64,000 nucleotides of DNA from Hyphomicrobium sp. (GTDB taxonomy: Bacteria > Pseudomonadota > Alphaproteobacteria > Rhizobiales > Hyphomicrobiaceae), in contig PERL01000008.1 of the NCBI GenBank assembly GCA_002928735.1, positions 104,582 to 168,581 on the forward strand, read 5' to 3'. The notes below the pieces were generated by a model. The model saw only the letters and a list, made by a program, of their open reading frames with translations, searched no databases and was not told the origin of the DNA. Within the stretch, counting starts at the first letter, position 1. Each line of letters starts with the position of its first letter. A program made the translations under genes and the position numbers. Positions 27,402 to 35,497 of this stretch are shown here, piece after piece.

Positions 27402-30362
27402 TTAGTCGAGCTTGCCGTGGCATTGCTTGTACTTCTTGCCCGATCCACATGGGCATAGCGCGTTGCGTGAAACCCTGCCCCACGTTGCCGGAGACGCGGG
27501 GTCGAACCCGCCCTCGCTCCGCCGGGTCTGCAACGGCATCCGCCTCGGCACGTCGCTCGCAGCACCGCGGCCGCGCGCGGCTATCGCCCGGTCTGCCATC
27601 CGCAACTCGTCGCGCAGGTCATCCGGCAGCCCGGCAAACTCGTCCTCGCCCGTCGTAGGATCGATGTGATGCGCCTCCATCGGCGGCAACTCCACCGGCT
27701 GCAGCATCGGCTGCTGATCTGCCGGCACCAGCGCCACATGCATCAATTGTCCGGTCACGGCTTCACGCAGCTTGGCCAAAAGCGATTCAAACAGCGTGAA
27801 CGCTTCACTCTTGTACTCGTTCAGCGGATCGCGCTGCCCGTAGGCGCGGAACCCGATCACCTGCCGCAGATGTTCTAGCGACACGATATGCTCGCGCCAC
27901 AGCCCGTCGAGCGTGCGCAGCAGCACTTCCTTCTCGATTTGGCGATAGAGGTCCGCGCCAAGCTCGGTCTCCTTCTCGACGGCCCGCTTGTCCACGGCCT
28001 CGATCAGACGCTCCTGGATTTCCTGATCCGCAATGCCCTCTTCCGCCGCCCACTCCGTGATCGGCAGATCGAGATCGAAGATATTGTCGACCGCCTCCTT
28101 CAGAGCCTTCGTATCCCACTGCTCCGCGTAGGCCTTCTCGGGGATGTTCTTCGCCACGAGATCCTGCACCACTTGATGGCGCAGTTCCTTCACCGTCTCC
28201 GAGACATCGTCTTCCGCCATGATGTCGATGCGCTGGTCGAAGATCACCTTGCGCTGGTCGTTCATCACGTCGTCGTATTTCAGGATCTGCTTGCGGATGT
28301 CGAAGTTGCGCGCTTCGACCTTCTTCTGCGCCATCTCCAGCGACTTGTTCATCCACGGATGCGTGATGGCCTCGCCGTCCTGCAGACCCAAGGTCTTCAG
28401 GATTGTCTCCATCTTGTCCGAGCCGAATATGCGCATGAGGTCGTCGTCAAGCGCCAGATAGAACTTCGAACGCCCCGGGTCGCCCTGGCGGCCCGATCGG
28501 CCGCGCAGCTGGTTATCGATGCGGCGGCTTTCGTGCCGCTCCGTGCCGATCACGAACAGACCGCCCGCTTCGAGCGCCAACCGCTTCTTCTCACCCACGT
28601 CGACCGCGATCTTATCGCGTTGCGCAGCGATCTCGTGCTCGTCCGGCTCCCGGCCTGCGGCCTTCTCGTCCTTCACCCAGTCGCGGATCCGGTAGTCGAC
28701 GTTGCCGCCGAGCTGAATGTCCGTGCCGCGGCCAGCCATGTTGGTCGCAATCGTGACAGCGCCGGGCACACCAGCCTGCGCGACGATCGATGCTTCCTGC
28801 TCATGGAAACGTGCATTCAAAACCTGATGCGGAATGGGATCGCCCGATTTTACCTTCGCCGCCGTGTCCGTCAGATACGTACCGATGTCTTCAAAATAAG
28901 CCTTGATGTCGGCTTCCTTTGAACTCGTGAACCGCTTGGCCTGCTCGTTGAAGCGTTGGCCGAGTTCGACGATATACTTCTTGTCTTTCAGAAGCGCGGA
29001 CAGCTGTTCCGACTTCTCGATCGACGTCGTGCCGACGAGGCACGGCTGATTCTTGCGGTGTGCATCCGCGATGGTCGCAACGATCGCGTCGTACTTTTCC
29101 TTCTGCGACCGGTAGATCTCGTCGTCTTCGTCCAGGCGCGACACCGGCAGGTTGGTCGGGATCTCGATCACTTCGAGCCCGTAGATGTCGCCGAACTCCT
29201 GCGCTTCCGTCGACGCCGTCCCCGTCATGCCCGCGAGCTTGTCGTACAGACGGAAATAGTTTTGGAACGTGATCGACGCGAGCGTCTGGTTCTCCGGCTG
29301 GATCTCGACGCGCTCTTTCGCTTCCAGCGCCTGATGCAAGCCTTCCGAATAGCGCCGGCCCGGCATCATGCGGCCCGTGAATTCGTCGATGATGACGACT
29401 TCGCCGGACTTCACGATGTAATCTTTGTCGCGCTGGAACAGCTTGTGGGCCTTCAGCGCCTGATTGACGTGATGCACGATCGTGACGTTTTCGACGTCGT
29501 ACAGCGAACCATCGCGCAGAAGGCCAGCTTCCTTCAGAAGCTCCTCCATCCGCTCGTTGCCGCTCTCTGTCAGCGACACCTGCCGCTGCTTCTCGTCGAG
29601 CTCGAAATCTTCAGCCACCAGCTTCGGAATGAGTGCATCGACGGAGATGTAAAGGTCTGCCTTGTCGTCGAGCGGCCCCGAAATGATGAGCGGCGTGCGC
29701 GCTTCGTCGATAAGAATACTGTCGACTTCGTCGACGATGGCAAACGCATGGCCGCGCTGGACCATGTCGTCTTTGCTCATCTTCATGTTGTCGCGCAGAT
29801 AGTCGAAACCAAGCTCGTTGTTGGTCGCATACGTCACATCGGCGTCGTAGGCAGCCTTGCGCTGATCGTCGTCGATGCCATGCACGATCACGCCGACCGA
29901 GAGGCCCAGGAACCGGTAAACCTGCCCCATCCATTCCGCGTCGCGCCGTGCAAGATAGTCGTTCACCGTAACAACATGGACGCCCTCGCCCGCGATCGCA
30001 TTGAGATAAACCGGCGCCGTCGCCACAAGCGTTTTGCCTTCGCCCGTCTTCATTTCCGAAATGTTGCCGTCGTGCAGAACCATGCCGCCGATCAGCTGCA
30101 CGTCGAAGTGCCGCTGGCCAAGCGCGCGCTTGGCCCCTTCGCGAACGGTCGCAAACGCCGGCACGAGAAGTTCGTCGAGTGTCGCGCCGTTCTTGAACTG
30201 CTCGCGAAACATCTCCGTCCGCGCCCTGAGGTCTTCATCGCTCAGCTTCACCAGTTCCGGCTCGAGCGCGTTGATCTCCTCGACCCGGGCCCGGTACGAC
30301 TTGACTTTGCGATCGTTGGACGTGCCGAAAATTTTCGCGGCGAGCGACGTGATGGACAGCAT
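27402..30362 (-). CDS. secA: Preprotein translocase ATPase subunit SecA
   Basis: SecA drives protein export through SecYEG by cycles of ATP hydrolysis. The 986-residue protein has the Walker A site [14 protein letters not shown], the DEAD-like Walker B segment [20 protein letters not shown], the preprotein cross-linking and helical scaffold domains, motor domain 2 ([14 protein letters not shown]) and a C-terminal zinc-binding tail [14 protein letters not shown], which binds SecB. The start [13 protein letters not shown] at 30362 fits the family (MLxxxxxxxKxFG...NDR); a frame extending to 30437 is an unlikely start. The gene is monocistronic with a promoter match at 30536-30564, implying a 5' leader of about 165 nt. 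Confidence 0.97.
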   Translation of the reverse strand: MLSITSLAAKIFGTSNDRKVKSYRARVEEINALEPELVKLSDEDLRARTEMFREQFKNGATLDELLVPAFATVREGAKRALGQRHFDVQLIGGMVLHDGNISEMKTGEGKTLVATAPVYLNAIAGEGVHVVTVNDYLARRDAEWMGQVYRFLGLSVGVIVHGIDDDQRKAAYDADVTYATNNELGFDYLRDNMKMSKDDMVQRGHAFAIVDEVDSILIDEARTPLIISGPLDDKADLYISVDALIPKLVAEDFELDEKQRQVSLTESGNERMEELLKEAGLLRDGSLYDVENVTIVHHVNQALKAHKLFQRDKDYIVKSGEVVIIDEFTGRMMPGRRYSEGLHQALEAKERVEIQPENQTLASITFQNYFRLYDKLAGMTGTASTEAQEFGDIYGLEVIEIPTNLPVSRLDEDDEIYRSQKEKYDAIVATIADAHRKNQPCLVGTTSIEKSEQLSALLKDKKYIVELGQRFNEQAKRFTSSKEADIKAYFEDIGTYLTDTAAKVKSGDPIPHQVLNARFHEQEASIVAQAGVPGAVTIATNMAGRGTDIQLGGNVDYRIRDWVKDEKAAGREPDEHEIAAQRDKIAVDVGEKKRLALEAGGLFVIGTERHESRRIDNQLRGRSGRQGDPGRSKFYLALDDDLMRIFGSDKMETILKTLGLQDGEAITHPWMNKSLEMAQKKVEARNFDIRKQILKYDDVMNDQRKVIFDQRIDIMAEDDVSETVKELRHQVVQDLVAKNIPEKAYAEQWDTKALKEAVDNIFDLDLPITEWAAEEGIADQEIQERLIEAVDKRAVEKETELGADLYRQIEKEVLLRTLDGLWREHIVSLEHLRQVIGFRAYGQRDPLNEYKSEAFTLFESLLAKLREAVTGQLMHVALVPADQQPMLQPVELPPMEAHHIDPTTGEDEFAGLPDDLRDELRMADRAIAARGRGAASDVPRRMPLQTRRSEGGFDPASPATWGRVSRNALCPCGSGKKYKQCHGKLD

Positions 30363-30746
30363 GAAGGTCAATGTCCTCAAGATCTTGAGCGGAATGCTCT
30401 CGGAAATAGCGAGCGACACGGCATACTCCGCCCGCACCGGGCGAAGGGCCGACGATCTATCGAAAGATGCGTCGTGCTAAATGAGCTCGGGCGGGAGAGG
30501 CAACGCGTGGCGCGGCTCCCCAATTCACCGGGCAGACATAAGGATTGCCACCCTTGATTGTCAACGCGCCATGGTCCCCTGGCGTCGTGGAACAGCGCTC
30601 GAAATGCGCCTATCTCCAAAACTTAACTTGGCAGCGGTCGCCACCCGGGTCTATCCAAGCCTCCTCGAACGACAGGCGCGGCACGGGCCGCCCGGGGTCT
30701 GTCTCCACGGCCCTTTCGATGACATAGCCGAAAAGGACGGATCTTC
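30363..30746. other. Divergent intergenic region between secA and the parvulin gene (384 bp)
   Basis: This is the only gap above 300 bp. It holds a good promoter for secA on the minus strand (30536-30564), a possible weak promoter for the parvulin gene (CTTGGC and TCTATC separated by 17 bp, near 30630-30660) and the long secA leader. I see no RNA gene or convincing small reading frame here. Confidence 0.6.
30536..30564 (-). promoter_or_regulatory. Predicted sigma-70-type promoter of secA
   Basis: On the minus strand TTGACA (30564-30559) is followed after exactly 17 bp by TTATGT (30541-30536). The -35 box is a perfect match; the -10 box is moderate. Transcription would start near 30529. Confidence 0.6.
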
Positions 30747-31697
30747 GTGAAGGTTTCTCAATTATTTCATGCGGTTGCCTTGAGCGCTTGCGTGCTCGGC
30801 ATAGCCGCCGGTGCCGCTCACGCGGAAGATAAAGTCGTCGCATCGGTCAACGGCCACTCCATCACGGAAGCCGATCTGTCCCTCGCCGAAGCCGAAATCG
30901 GCAACGAATTGGGCAATCTGCCCGAAGGCACGCGCCGCCGCGTCCTCGTCGAGTTTATGATCGAAAACCAGCTTTACGCCGAAGCTGCCGAGGAACAGAA
31001 GCTGGGCGCTGGCCCGGACTTCGAAAAGCGCATGGCCTTCTGGCGCCAACGCGCGCTGCGCGATGCCTACTTCGAAAAGACCGTGAAGGCCTCAATCGGC
31101 GAAGATGCCGCCCGCGCGATCTACGAAGACAAAGTCAAACAGTTGAAACCTGAGGAAGAAGTTCAGGCCCGCCATATTCTCGTGTCGAGCGAGGACGAGG
31201 CCAAAAAGATGGTCACCCGCGTCGAAGCGGGCGAAGATTTTGCTCAACTCGCTAAGGAAAACTCAGGCGACGCCGGTTCCAAGACCCAGGGCGGGATGCT
31301 CGGCTATTTCGGCAAGGGCCAGATGGTCCCGCAATTCGAAGAAGCAGCCTTTGCCTTGAAGAAGGGTGAAGTATCCAAGCCCGTGCAAAGCCAGTTCGGC
31401 TGGCACGTGATCAAGGTTGAAGACCGCCGCCAGAAGCCTCCGCCCTCCTTCGACGAGGTCAAGGACCGTCTCATCGGCTCCATGGTGCAGTCGAAGGCCC
31501 AGAACATCGCCGGCGAACTGCGTGGCAAGGCAAAAATCGACTACATTGATCCCGAGATCAAGAAAATGGCCGAGGAGGACGCCAAGAAGCAGGCGGAAGC
31601 CCAGGCAACCATGAAGAAGCAGATGGAAGATGCCGCCGCCGCCGCTGCCGCAGCCGGCGCCACCGGAGAAAAGCCCGCTACCGAAGAAAAGAAGTAG
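30747..31697 (+). CDS. Parvulin-type peptidylprolyl cis-trans isomerase (periplasmic)
   Basis: The 316-residue protein has a signal peptide (cleavage after GAAHA, residue 26), an N-terminal SurA/PrsA-like helical region (VVASVNGHSITEADL) and a rotamase domain (VQARHILVSSEDEAKKMV, FAQLAKENSGDAGSKTQGGMLGYFGKGQMVPQFEEAAF, FGWHVIKVEDRR). A Lys/Ala-rich tail follows. It should assist folding of proteins exported through Sec, and its position divergent from secA is consistent with that. The start is a GTG. An intrinsic terminator follows at 31729-31766. Confidence 0.93.
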   Translation: MKVSQLFHAVALSACVLGIAAGAAHAEDKVVASVNGHSITEADLSLAEAEIGNELGNLPEGTRRRVLVEFMIENQLYAEAAEEQKLGAGPDFEKRMAFWRQRALRDAYFEKTVKASIGEDAARAIYEDKVKQLKPEEEVQARHILVSSEDEAKKMVTRVEAGEDFAQLAKENSGDAGSKTQGGMLGYFGKGQMVPQFEEAAFALKKGEVSKPVQSQFGWHVIKVEDRRQKPPPSFDEVKDRLIGSMVQSKAQNIAGELRGKAKIDYIDPEIKKMAEEDAKKQAEAQATMKKQMEDAAAAAAAAGATGEKPATEEKK

Positions 31698-31728
31698 CCG
31701 CCGCTGCCTCTCCGACGACTGTTTTCTG

Positions 31729-31766
31729 ATCAGGCCGCTTGCATCCAGGCGGCCTGATTGCTTTTA
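31729..31766 (+). terminator. Intrinsic terminator after the parvulin gene
   Basis: ATCAGGCCGC and GCGGCCTGAT form a perfect 10-bp stem around a 10-base loop, followed by TGCTTTT. Confidence 0.82.
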
Positions 31767-31778
31767 AGCACGGATTAT

Positions 31779-31822
31779 CCCCTCTCCCCGCACGCGGGGA
31801 GAGGGTTAGTGTGAGGGGCAGC
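31779..31822. repeat. Intergenic palindromic repeat, copy 3
   Basis: CCCCTCTCCCCG and CGGGGAGAGGG form the stem with a very short loop, followed by TTAGTGTGAGGGGCAGC. It lies in the gap before argJ, directly after the terminator of the parvulin gene. It is related to the copies at 3811-3856 and 18957-19020. Confidence 0.8.
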
Positions 31823-31916
31823 ATCCGCTGGAATGCGCGCCCTCCATCACGCCGACCCCGTCCAGTCAACGCAACTGGGAGTGGGGTAAGCTTCCTCAGT
31901 TTCTGACCGGTGCCCC

Positions 31917-33164
31917 ATGGCCAAGATCTCCAAAGCCTCGCCCTTCGCGCCCTCTACCCTGCCCAAGCTGGCCCCGATCGATGGCGTCCGCTTCGCCACC
32001 GCCGAAGCCGGCATCCGCTATCAGAACCGCACCGACCTCATGGTCGCCGTCATGGAAGACGGCACGACTGCGGCCGGCGTTCTCACCCAGTCTAAAACCT
32101 GCTCGGCCCCGGTACTGTGGTGCCGCAAGAGCCTGAAAGGCGGCACCGCGCGCATTCTCGTCGTCAACTCCGGCAACGCGAACGCGTTCACCGGCATGAA
32201 GGGCCGCGCCGCCGTCGAGGCGACCGCCGAGGCTGCCGCCCAAGCCGTCGGCTGCAAAGACAAAGATGTCTATATCGCCTCCACTGGTGTGATCGGCGAA
32301 CCGCTCGATCCGGCGAAGTTCACGCATCTGCTGTCGGGACTTGCGACCAAGGCCGTCCCCGACGCCTTCGAAGCCGCCGCCCGCGCGATTATCACCACCG
32401 ACACCTATCCCAAGCTCGCCACCCGCACCGCGCTCATCGGGGAAACGCCCGTCACCATCAACGGCTTCTGCAAGGGCGCCGGCATGATCGCACCCGACAT
32501 GGCGACCATGCTCTGCTTCATCTTCACCGATGCCGCCATCGCCGCCGATGTGCTCCAAGACCTCCTCAACGAGCACGTCAAGACGACGTTCAACTCGATG
32601 ACCATCGACGGCGACACGTCGACGTCCGACACCTGCCTCGTCTTTGCAACCGGTGCCGCTACGGCCCGGGGCCAAAAGCCCATCATTAAATCGAAGTCGA
32701 AGCGCTTGAAGGATTTTTCCAACGCGTTGCAGGATCTCATGCGCGATCTCGCCATTCAGGTGGCGAAGGACGGCGAAGGCATCTCCAAGTTTGTCACCTT
32801 CATCGTCGAAGGCGCTGAAACGGAAGCCGCCGCCCGCAAAATCGCGCTCTCGTGTGCCAACTCGCCGATCCTGAAGACGGCAATCGCTGGTGAAGATCCC
32901 AATTGGGGCCGCGTCGTCATGGCCGTCGGAAAATCCGGCGAAGCCGCCGACCGTGACCAACTCGCGATCTGGTTCGGCGAGCATTGCGTCGCCCGCCACG
33001 GCGAGCGCGCCGAGGAATACGACGAAGCCACCGTCGCGCAATATATGAAAAACGCCGAGATCACGATCCGGATCAACGCCGGCGCCGGCACCGCTGCCGG
33101 CACGGTCTGGACCTGCGATCTCACCCACGAGTACATCTCGATCAACGCCGACTACCGCAGTTAG
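31917..33164 (+). CDS. argJ: Bifunctional glutamate N-acetyltransferase / amino-acid acetyltransferase
   Basis: ArgJ moves the acetyl group from N-acetylornithine to glutamate, recycling it in arginine synthesis; bifunctional forms can also use acetyl-CoA. The 415-residue precursor shows LVVNSGNANAFTG, STGVIGEPL and the self-cleavage site KGAGMIAPDMAT-MLCF between Ala196 and Thr197, where the new N-terminal threonine becomes the nucleophile. The C-terminus NADYRS is typical. Parvulin-argJ-mutT is a gene order I recall in Rhizobiales; here a methyltransferase gene lies between argJ and mutT. Confidence 0.96.
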   Translation: MAKISKASPFAPSTLPKLAPIDGVRFATAEAGIRYQNRTDLMVAVMEDGTTAAGVLTQSKTCSAPVLWCRKSLKGGTARILVVNSGNANAFTGMKGRAAVEATAEAAAQAVGCKDKDVYIASTGVIGEPLDPAKFTHLLSGLATKAVPDAFEAAARAIITTDTYPKLATRTALIGETPVTINGFCKGAGMIAPDMATMLCFIFTDAAIAADVLQDLLNEHVKTTFNSMTIDGDTSTSDTCLVFATGAATARGQKPIIKSKSKRLKDFSNALQDLMRDLAIQVAKDGEGISKFVTFIVEGAETEAAARKIALSCANSPILKTAIAGEDPNWGRVVMAVGKSGEAADRDQLAIWFGEHCVARHGERAEEYDEATVAQYMKNAEITIRINAGAGTAAGTVWTCDLTHEYISINADYRS

Positions 33165-33173
33165 GCCACAACG

Positions 33174-33830
33174 ATGGACCACACATTCTGGCTCGATCGC
33201 TGGCAGAAATCGGAGATCGGCTTTCATCAGGCCGTCGCCCACGACTTCCTCGAACGCCACTGGTCTGCGCTCGCCGTGCCCAAAACGGCCGAAGTGCTGG
33301 TTCCCCTATGCGGCAAGAGCAACGATATGGTCTGGCTCGCCGATCATGGTCATTCAGTCATCGGTACTGAACTCGCCCAATCCGCCATCGACCAATTCTT
33401 TGCCGAACGTTTCCGCACGCCAGCCGCTGTCAACGAAGCGGGCTTCACAGTCAGCCGCGCCGGCCCTTACGCCCTCTGGTGTGGCGATCACTTGACGCTC
33501 GATCCCGCCGTCACTCGCCGTATCGGCGGCGTCTTCGACCGCGCAGCCCTCGTGGCCATGCCCCACACCATGCAGCAGACCTATGCGGACAAGCTCGCGG
33601 CCCTGACGCCGTCCGGCGTACCCGTTCTGTTGGTCTCACTCGATTATGACCCGTCAGAAATGGATGGGCCGCCCTTCCCAATCTCGCCCGGCCGCGTAGA
33701 CGAACTTTTCAGCCGTGATTTCCGCATCACGCTTCTGGAAAAGCGCGACGGGCTGAACGCCAGCCAAAATCTTAAAAACCGCGGCCTGACAGCCCTGCAG
33801 GAAATGGCTTGGAAACTGGTGCGCCGCTGA
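33174..33830 (+). CDS. Thiopurine S-methyltransferase family protein
   Basis: The 218-residue protein matches bacterial TPMT: FWLDRWQKSEIGFHQ at the start, VLVPLCGKSNDMVWLADHGHSVIGTELAQSAIDQFF (SAM binding), GDHLTLDP, DRAALVAMP and PVLLVSLDYDPSEMDGPPFPI. Family members use SAM to methylate thiopurines, and in some bacteria selenium or tellurium oxyanions; the natural substrate is unclear. It starts 9 bp after argJ, and its TGA overlaps the ATG of mutT, so the three genes are probably transcribed together. Confidence 0.92.
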   Translation: MDHTFWLDRWQKSEIGFHQAVAHDFLERHWSALAVPKTAEVLVPLCGKSNDMVWLADHGHSVIGTELAQSAIDQFFAERFRTPAAVNEAGFTVSRAGPYALWCGDHLTLDPAVTRRIGGVFDRAALVAMPHTMQQTYADKLAALTPSGVPVLLVSLDYDPSEMDGPPFPISPGRVDELFSRDFRITLLEKRDGLNASQNLKNRGLTALQEMAWKLVRR

Positions 33831-34255
33831 TGGATCAAACGCCGCCGCCTGCGCGTCCGATCCTGTTTGTCGTCGCCGCCGCCCTCGTCGACGCTGATAA
33901 TCGCGTCCTCATCGCCGAACGTCCCGCCGGAAAATCACTCGCCGGCCTGTGGGAATTTCCTGGCGGCAAGTTGGCGCCGGGTGAAACTCCGGAAGAAGCC
34001 CTGGTGCGCGAACTAAAAGAAGAACTCGACATCGAGGTCTGCCTCGAGTGCCTTGCCCCCTTCACGTTCGCAAGCCACACTTACGAAACATTCCACCTTA
34101 TGATGCCGCTCTATGTCTGCCGCAACTGGGAGGGCGACATCGCTCCGCGCGAAGGCCAACGCATAAAATGGGTGCGCGCTTCCAAGCTCACCGAATACCC
34201 GATGCCGCCGGCCGATCTGCCGCTCATTCCATTCTTGCGCGATTTGTTGGGCTGA
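33830..34255 (+). CDS. mutT: (Deoxy)nucleoside triphosphate pyrophosphohydrolase, MutT family
   Basis: The 141-residue protein has the Nudix box GKLAPGETPEEALVRELKEEL (catalytic glutamates in REL-EEL). The general fold matches MutT, which removes 8-oxo-dGTP from the nucleotide pool to prevent A-to-C transversions. The ATG at 33830 overlaps the stop of the TPMT gene (TGATG), a sign of translational coupling; an in-frame ATG at 33809 within the upstream gene is less likely. Other Nudix specificities cannot be fully excluded from the sequence. Confidence 0.9.
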   Translation: MDQTPPPARPILFVVAAALVDADNRVLIAERPAGKSLAGLWEFPGGKLAPGETPEEALVRELKEELDIEVCLECLAPFTFASHTYETFHLMMPLYVCRNWEGDIAPREGQRIKWVRASKLTEYPMPPADLPLIPFLRDLLG

Positions 34256-34276
34256 CCCGGCGCAAACGGCCGGATG

Positions 34277-34738
34277 TCAGTCCGCCTTTGTGACGTTGTT
34301 GTCAGCTTCCGGCGCTGGCTTGTCCGAAAAGGCAGCCAAAACACGCTGCCGCAAATCCCGGACGGCAACCGGCACCATCGCCGCTTCCGGCCGTCGCGGC
34401 AACTCGCCCTCGATTGAGGCATTGGTCCCCGGAAAGAGAAGTGCAATCAGGCGCACGCCATCGGTTTCAACGAGAAATCTGACGCCAACCGCCGTCTCGC
34501 GATTGTGCCGCGGTTCGCAGGCCAGCGTGAATGTCACGCCGTCGATGCGAAGATTGAAAGGCTTGGCCGGCACCAGACCACCCGGAAAATTAAGGAGAGC
34601 GCCTCCCTCCGAGACATTGACAATCCGGCACTCCGCCGTGAGCCCGCCGGGCATCGTCACCAGACCCAAGCGCGAAATATCGCGGCGGCCAAACTGGCGC
34701 CGCTGATGGGGAAATTCTGCTTTTTCGTGGGGGATCAT
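34277..34738 (-). CDS. PilZ domain-containing protein
   Basis: The 153-residue protein has both halves of the PilZ cyclic di-GMP-binding signature: an Arg-rich RRQFGRRDISR segment near residue 14 (RxxxR) and NVSEGG near residue 41 ((D/N)xSxxG). After the domain comes a Pro/Ala-rich tail without known motifs. PilZ proteins change partner activity when c-di-GMP binds and often act in motility or polysaccharide control. No diguanylate cyclase or phosphodiesterase is nearby. It stands alone, convergent with mutT. Confidence 0.85.
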   Translation of the reverse strand: MIPHEKAEFPHQRRQFGRRDISRLGLVTMPGGLTAECRIVNVSEGGALLNFPGGLVPAKPFNLRIDGVTFTLACEPRHNRETAVGVRFLVETDGVRLIALLFPGTNASIEGELPRRPEAAMVPVAVRDLRQRVLAAFSDKPAPEADNNVTKAD

Positions 34739-34802
34739 GAACGGTATCTACGGACGGTCGGCCAAGCCGGATAAGTCTACTGCGCCGCTCGTTTCCGCGC
34801 CG

Positions 34803-35321
34803 TTAACGCTCTGGGCGAGCCTCCGGCCGCCGCGCCACCATGAACCAGCTCGGCCCCACGGCGCTGTCGTTCCAGATCCGCTGCCATCGAAATCCGGCTT
34901 TCTCGTAGGCCCGCACAGCCGCTTCATTGCGGATCGAAGCAAACACACAAACCGCCGTCGCCAGCGTCGTCGAAAAGACCTCGGATTTCAGCAACTCTAA
35001 GGCCCGCAGCCCTACGCCCTGCCCCCGGTGCTCCGCCGACGCAATAAACAGATCCAAATCCCACGTCCCCGGTTCCAGGTCGTCGGGCAGGTCGTCGCCC
35101 CACAGCGTCGCGTCGATGGCATGGCAATACCCAACCGCTACGCCCCCTGCTTCGATGATGCGGCACACCGCCGAGGGCGACTGCATGGCCATCTGCACCT
35201 CCGCACCCGTCGCCGATGCCGGCCCCCACCACGTCTCAATATCGGGGAGACGGAGCCAGGTCCGGATCTGGTCCAGATCGCCCCGTGTTGCGGGTCTCAG
35301 AGCCACAGACCTGTGTGTCAC
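34803..35321 (-). CDS. GNAT acetyltransferase, AAC(6')-like
   Basis: The 172-residue protein has the GNAT core: RPATRGDLDQIRTWL, HRGQGVGLRALELL (acetyl-CoA loop) and ASIRNEAAVRAYEKAGFRW. The ETWWGP segment and the C-terminal GPSWFMV resemble aminoglycoside 6'-N-acetyltransferases of the AAC(6')-Ib type. Chromosomal relatives often have other substrates, so antibiotic resistance should not be assumed. It is separated from PilZ by 64 bp on the same strand and is divergent from glnD. Confidence 0.82.
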   Translation of the reverse strand: MTHRSVALRPATRGDLDQIRTWLRLPDIETWWGPASATGAEVQMAMQSPSAVCRIIEAGGVAVGYCHAIDATLWGDDLPDDLEPGTWDLDLFIASAEHRGQGVGLRALELLKSEVFSTTLATAVCVFASIRNEAAVRAYEKAGFRWQRIWNDSAVGPSWFMVARRPEARPER

Positions 35322-35497
35322 GTGCCGCTCGCTGCCCTTAACGCCCGGATTTCAGGCTTCGATGTCCACAAATGGGGGACTGCGCCGCATGTGACGGCCT
35401 CCCCCTGGCGATGCAAAGCAGTTAAGTTGCGCCCGCTCAAGGCCTTCACCGTTCAGAATCGCCGCCCGCCGCCCGTCAGGACCAAGTGCCAGCTATC

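Noticed and set aside
30363..30437. Longer secA reading frame starting at 30437
   Set aside because: The extra 25 residues are not part of the SecA family N-terminus, which starts at [13 protein letters not shown].
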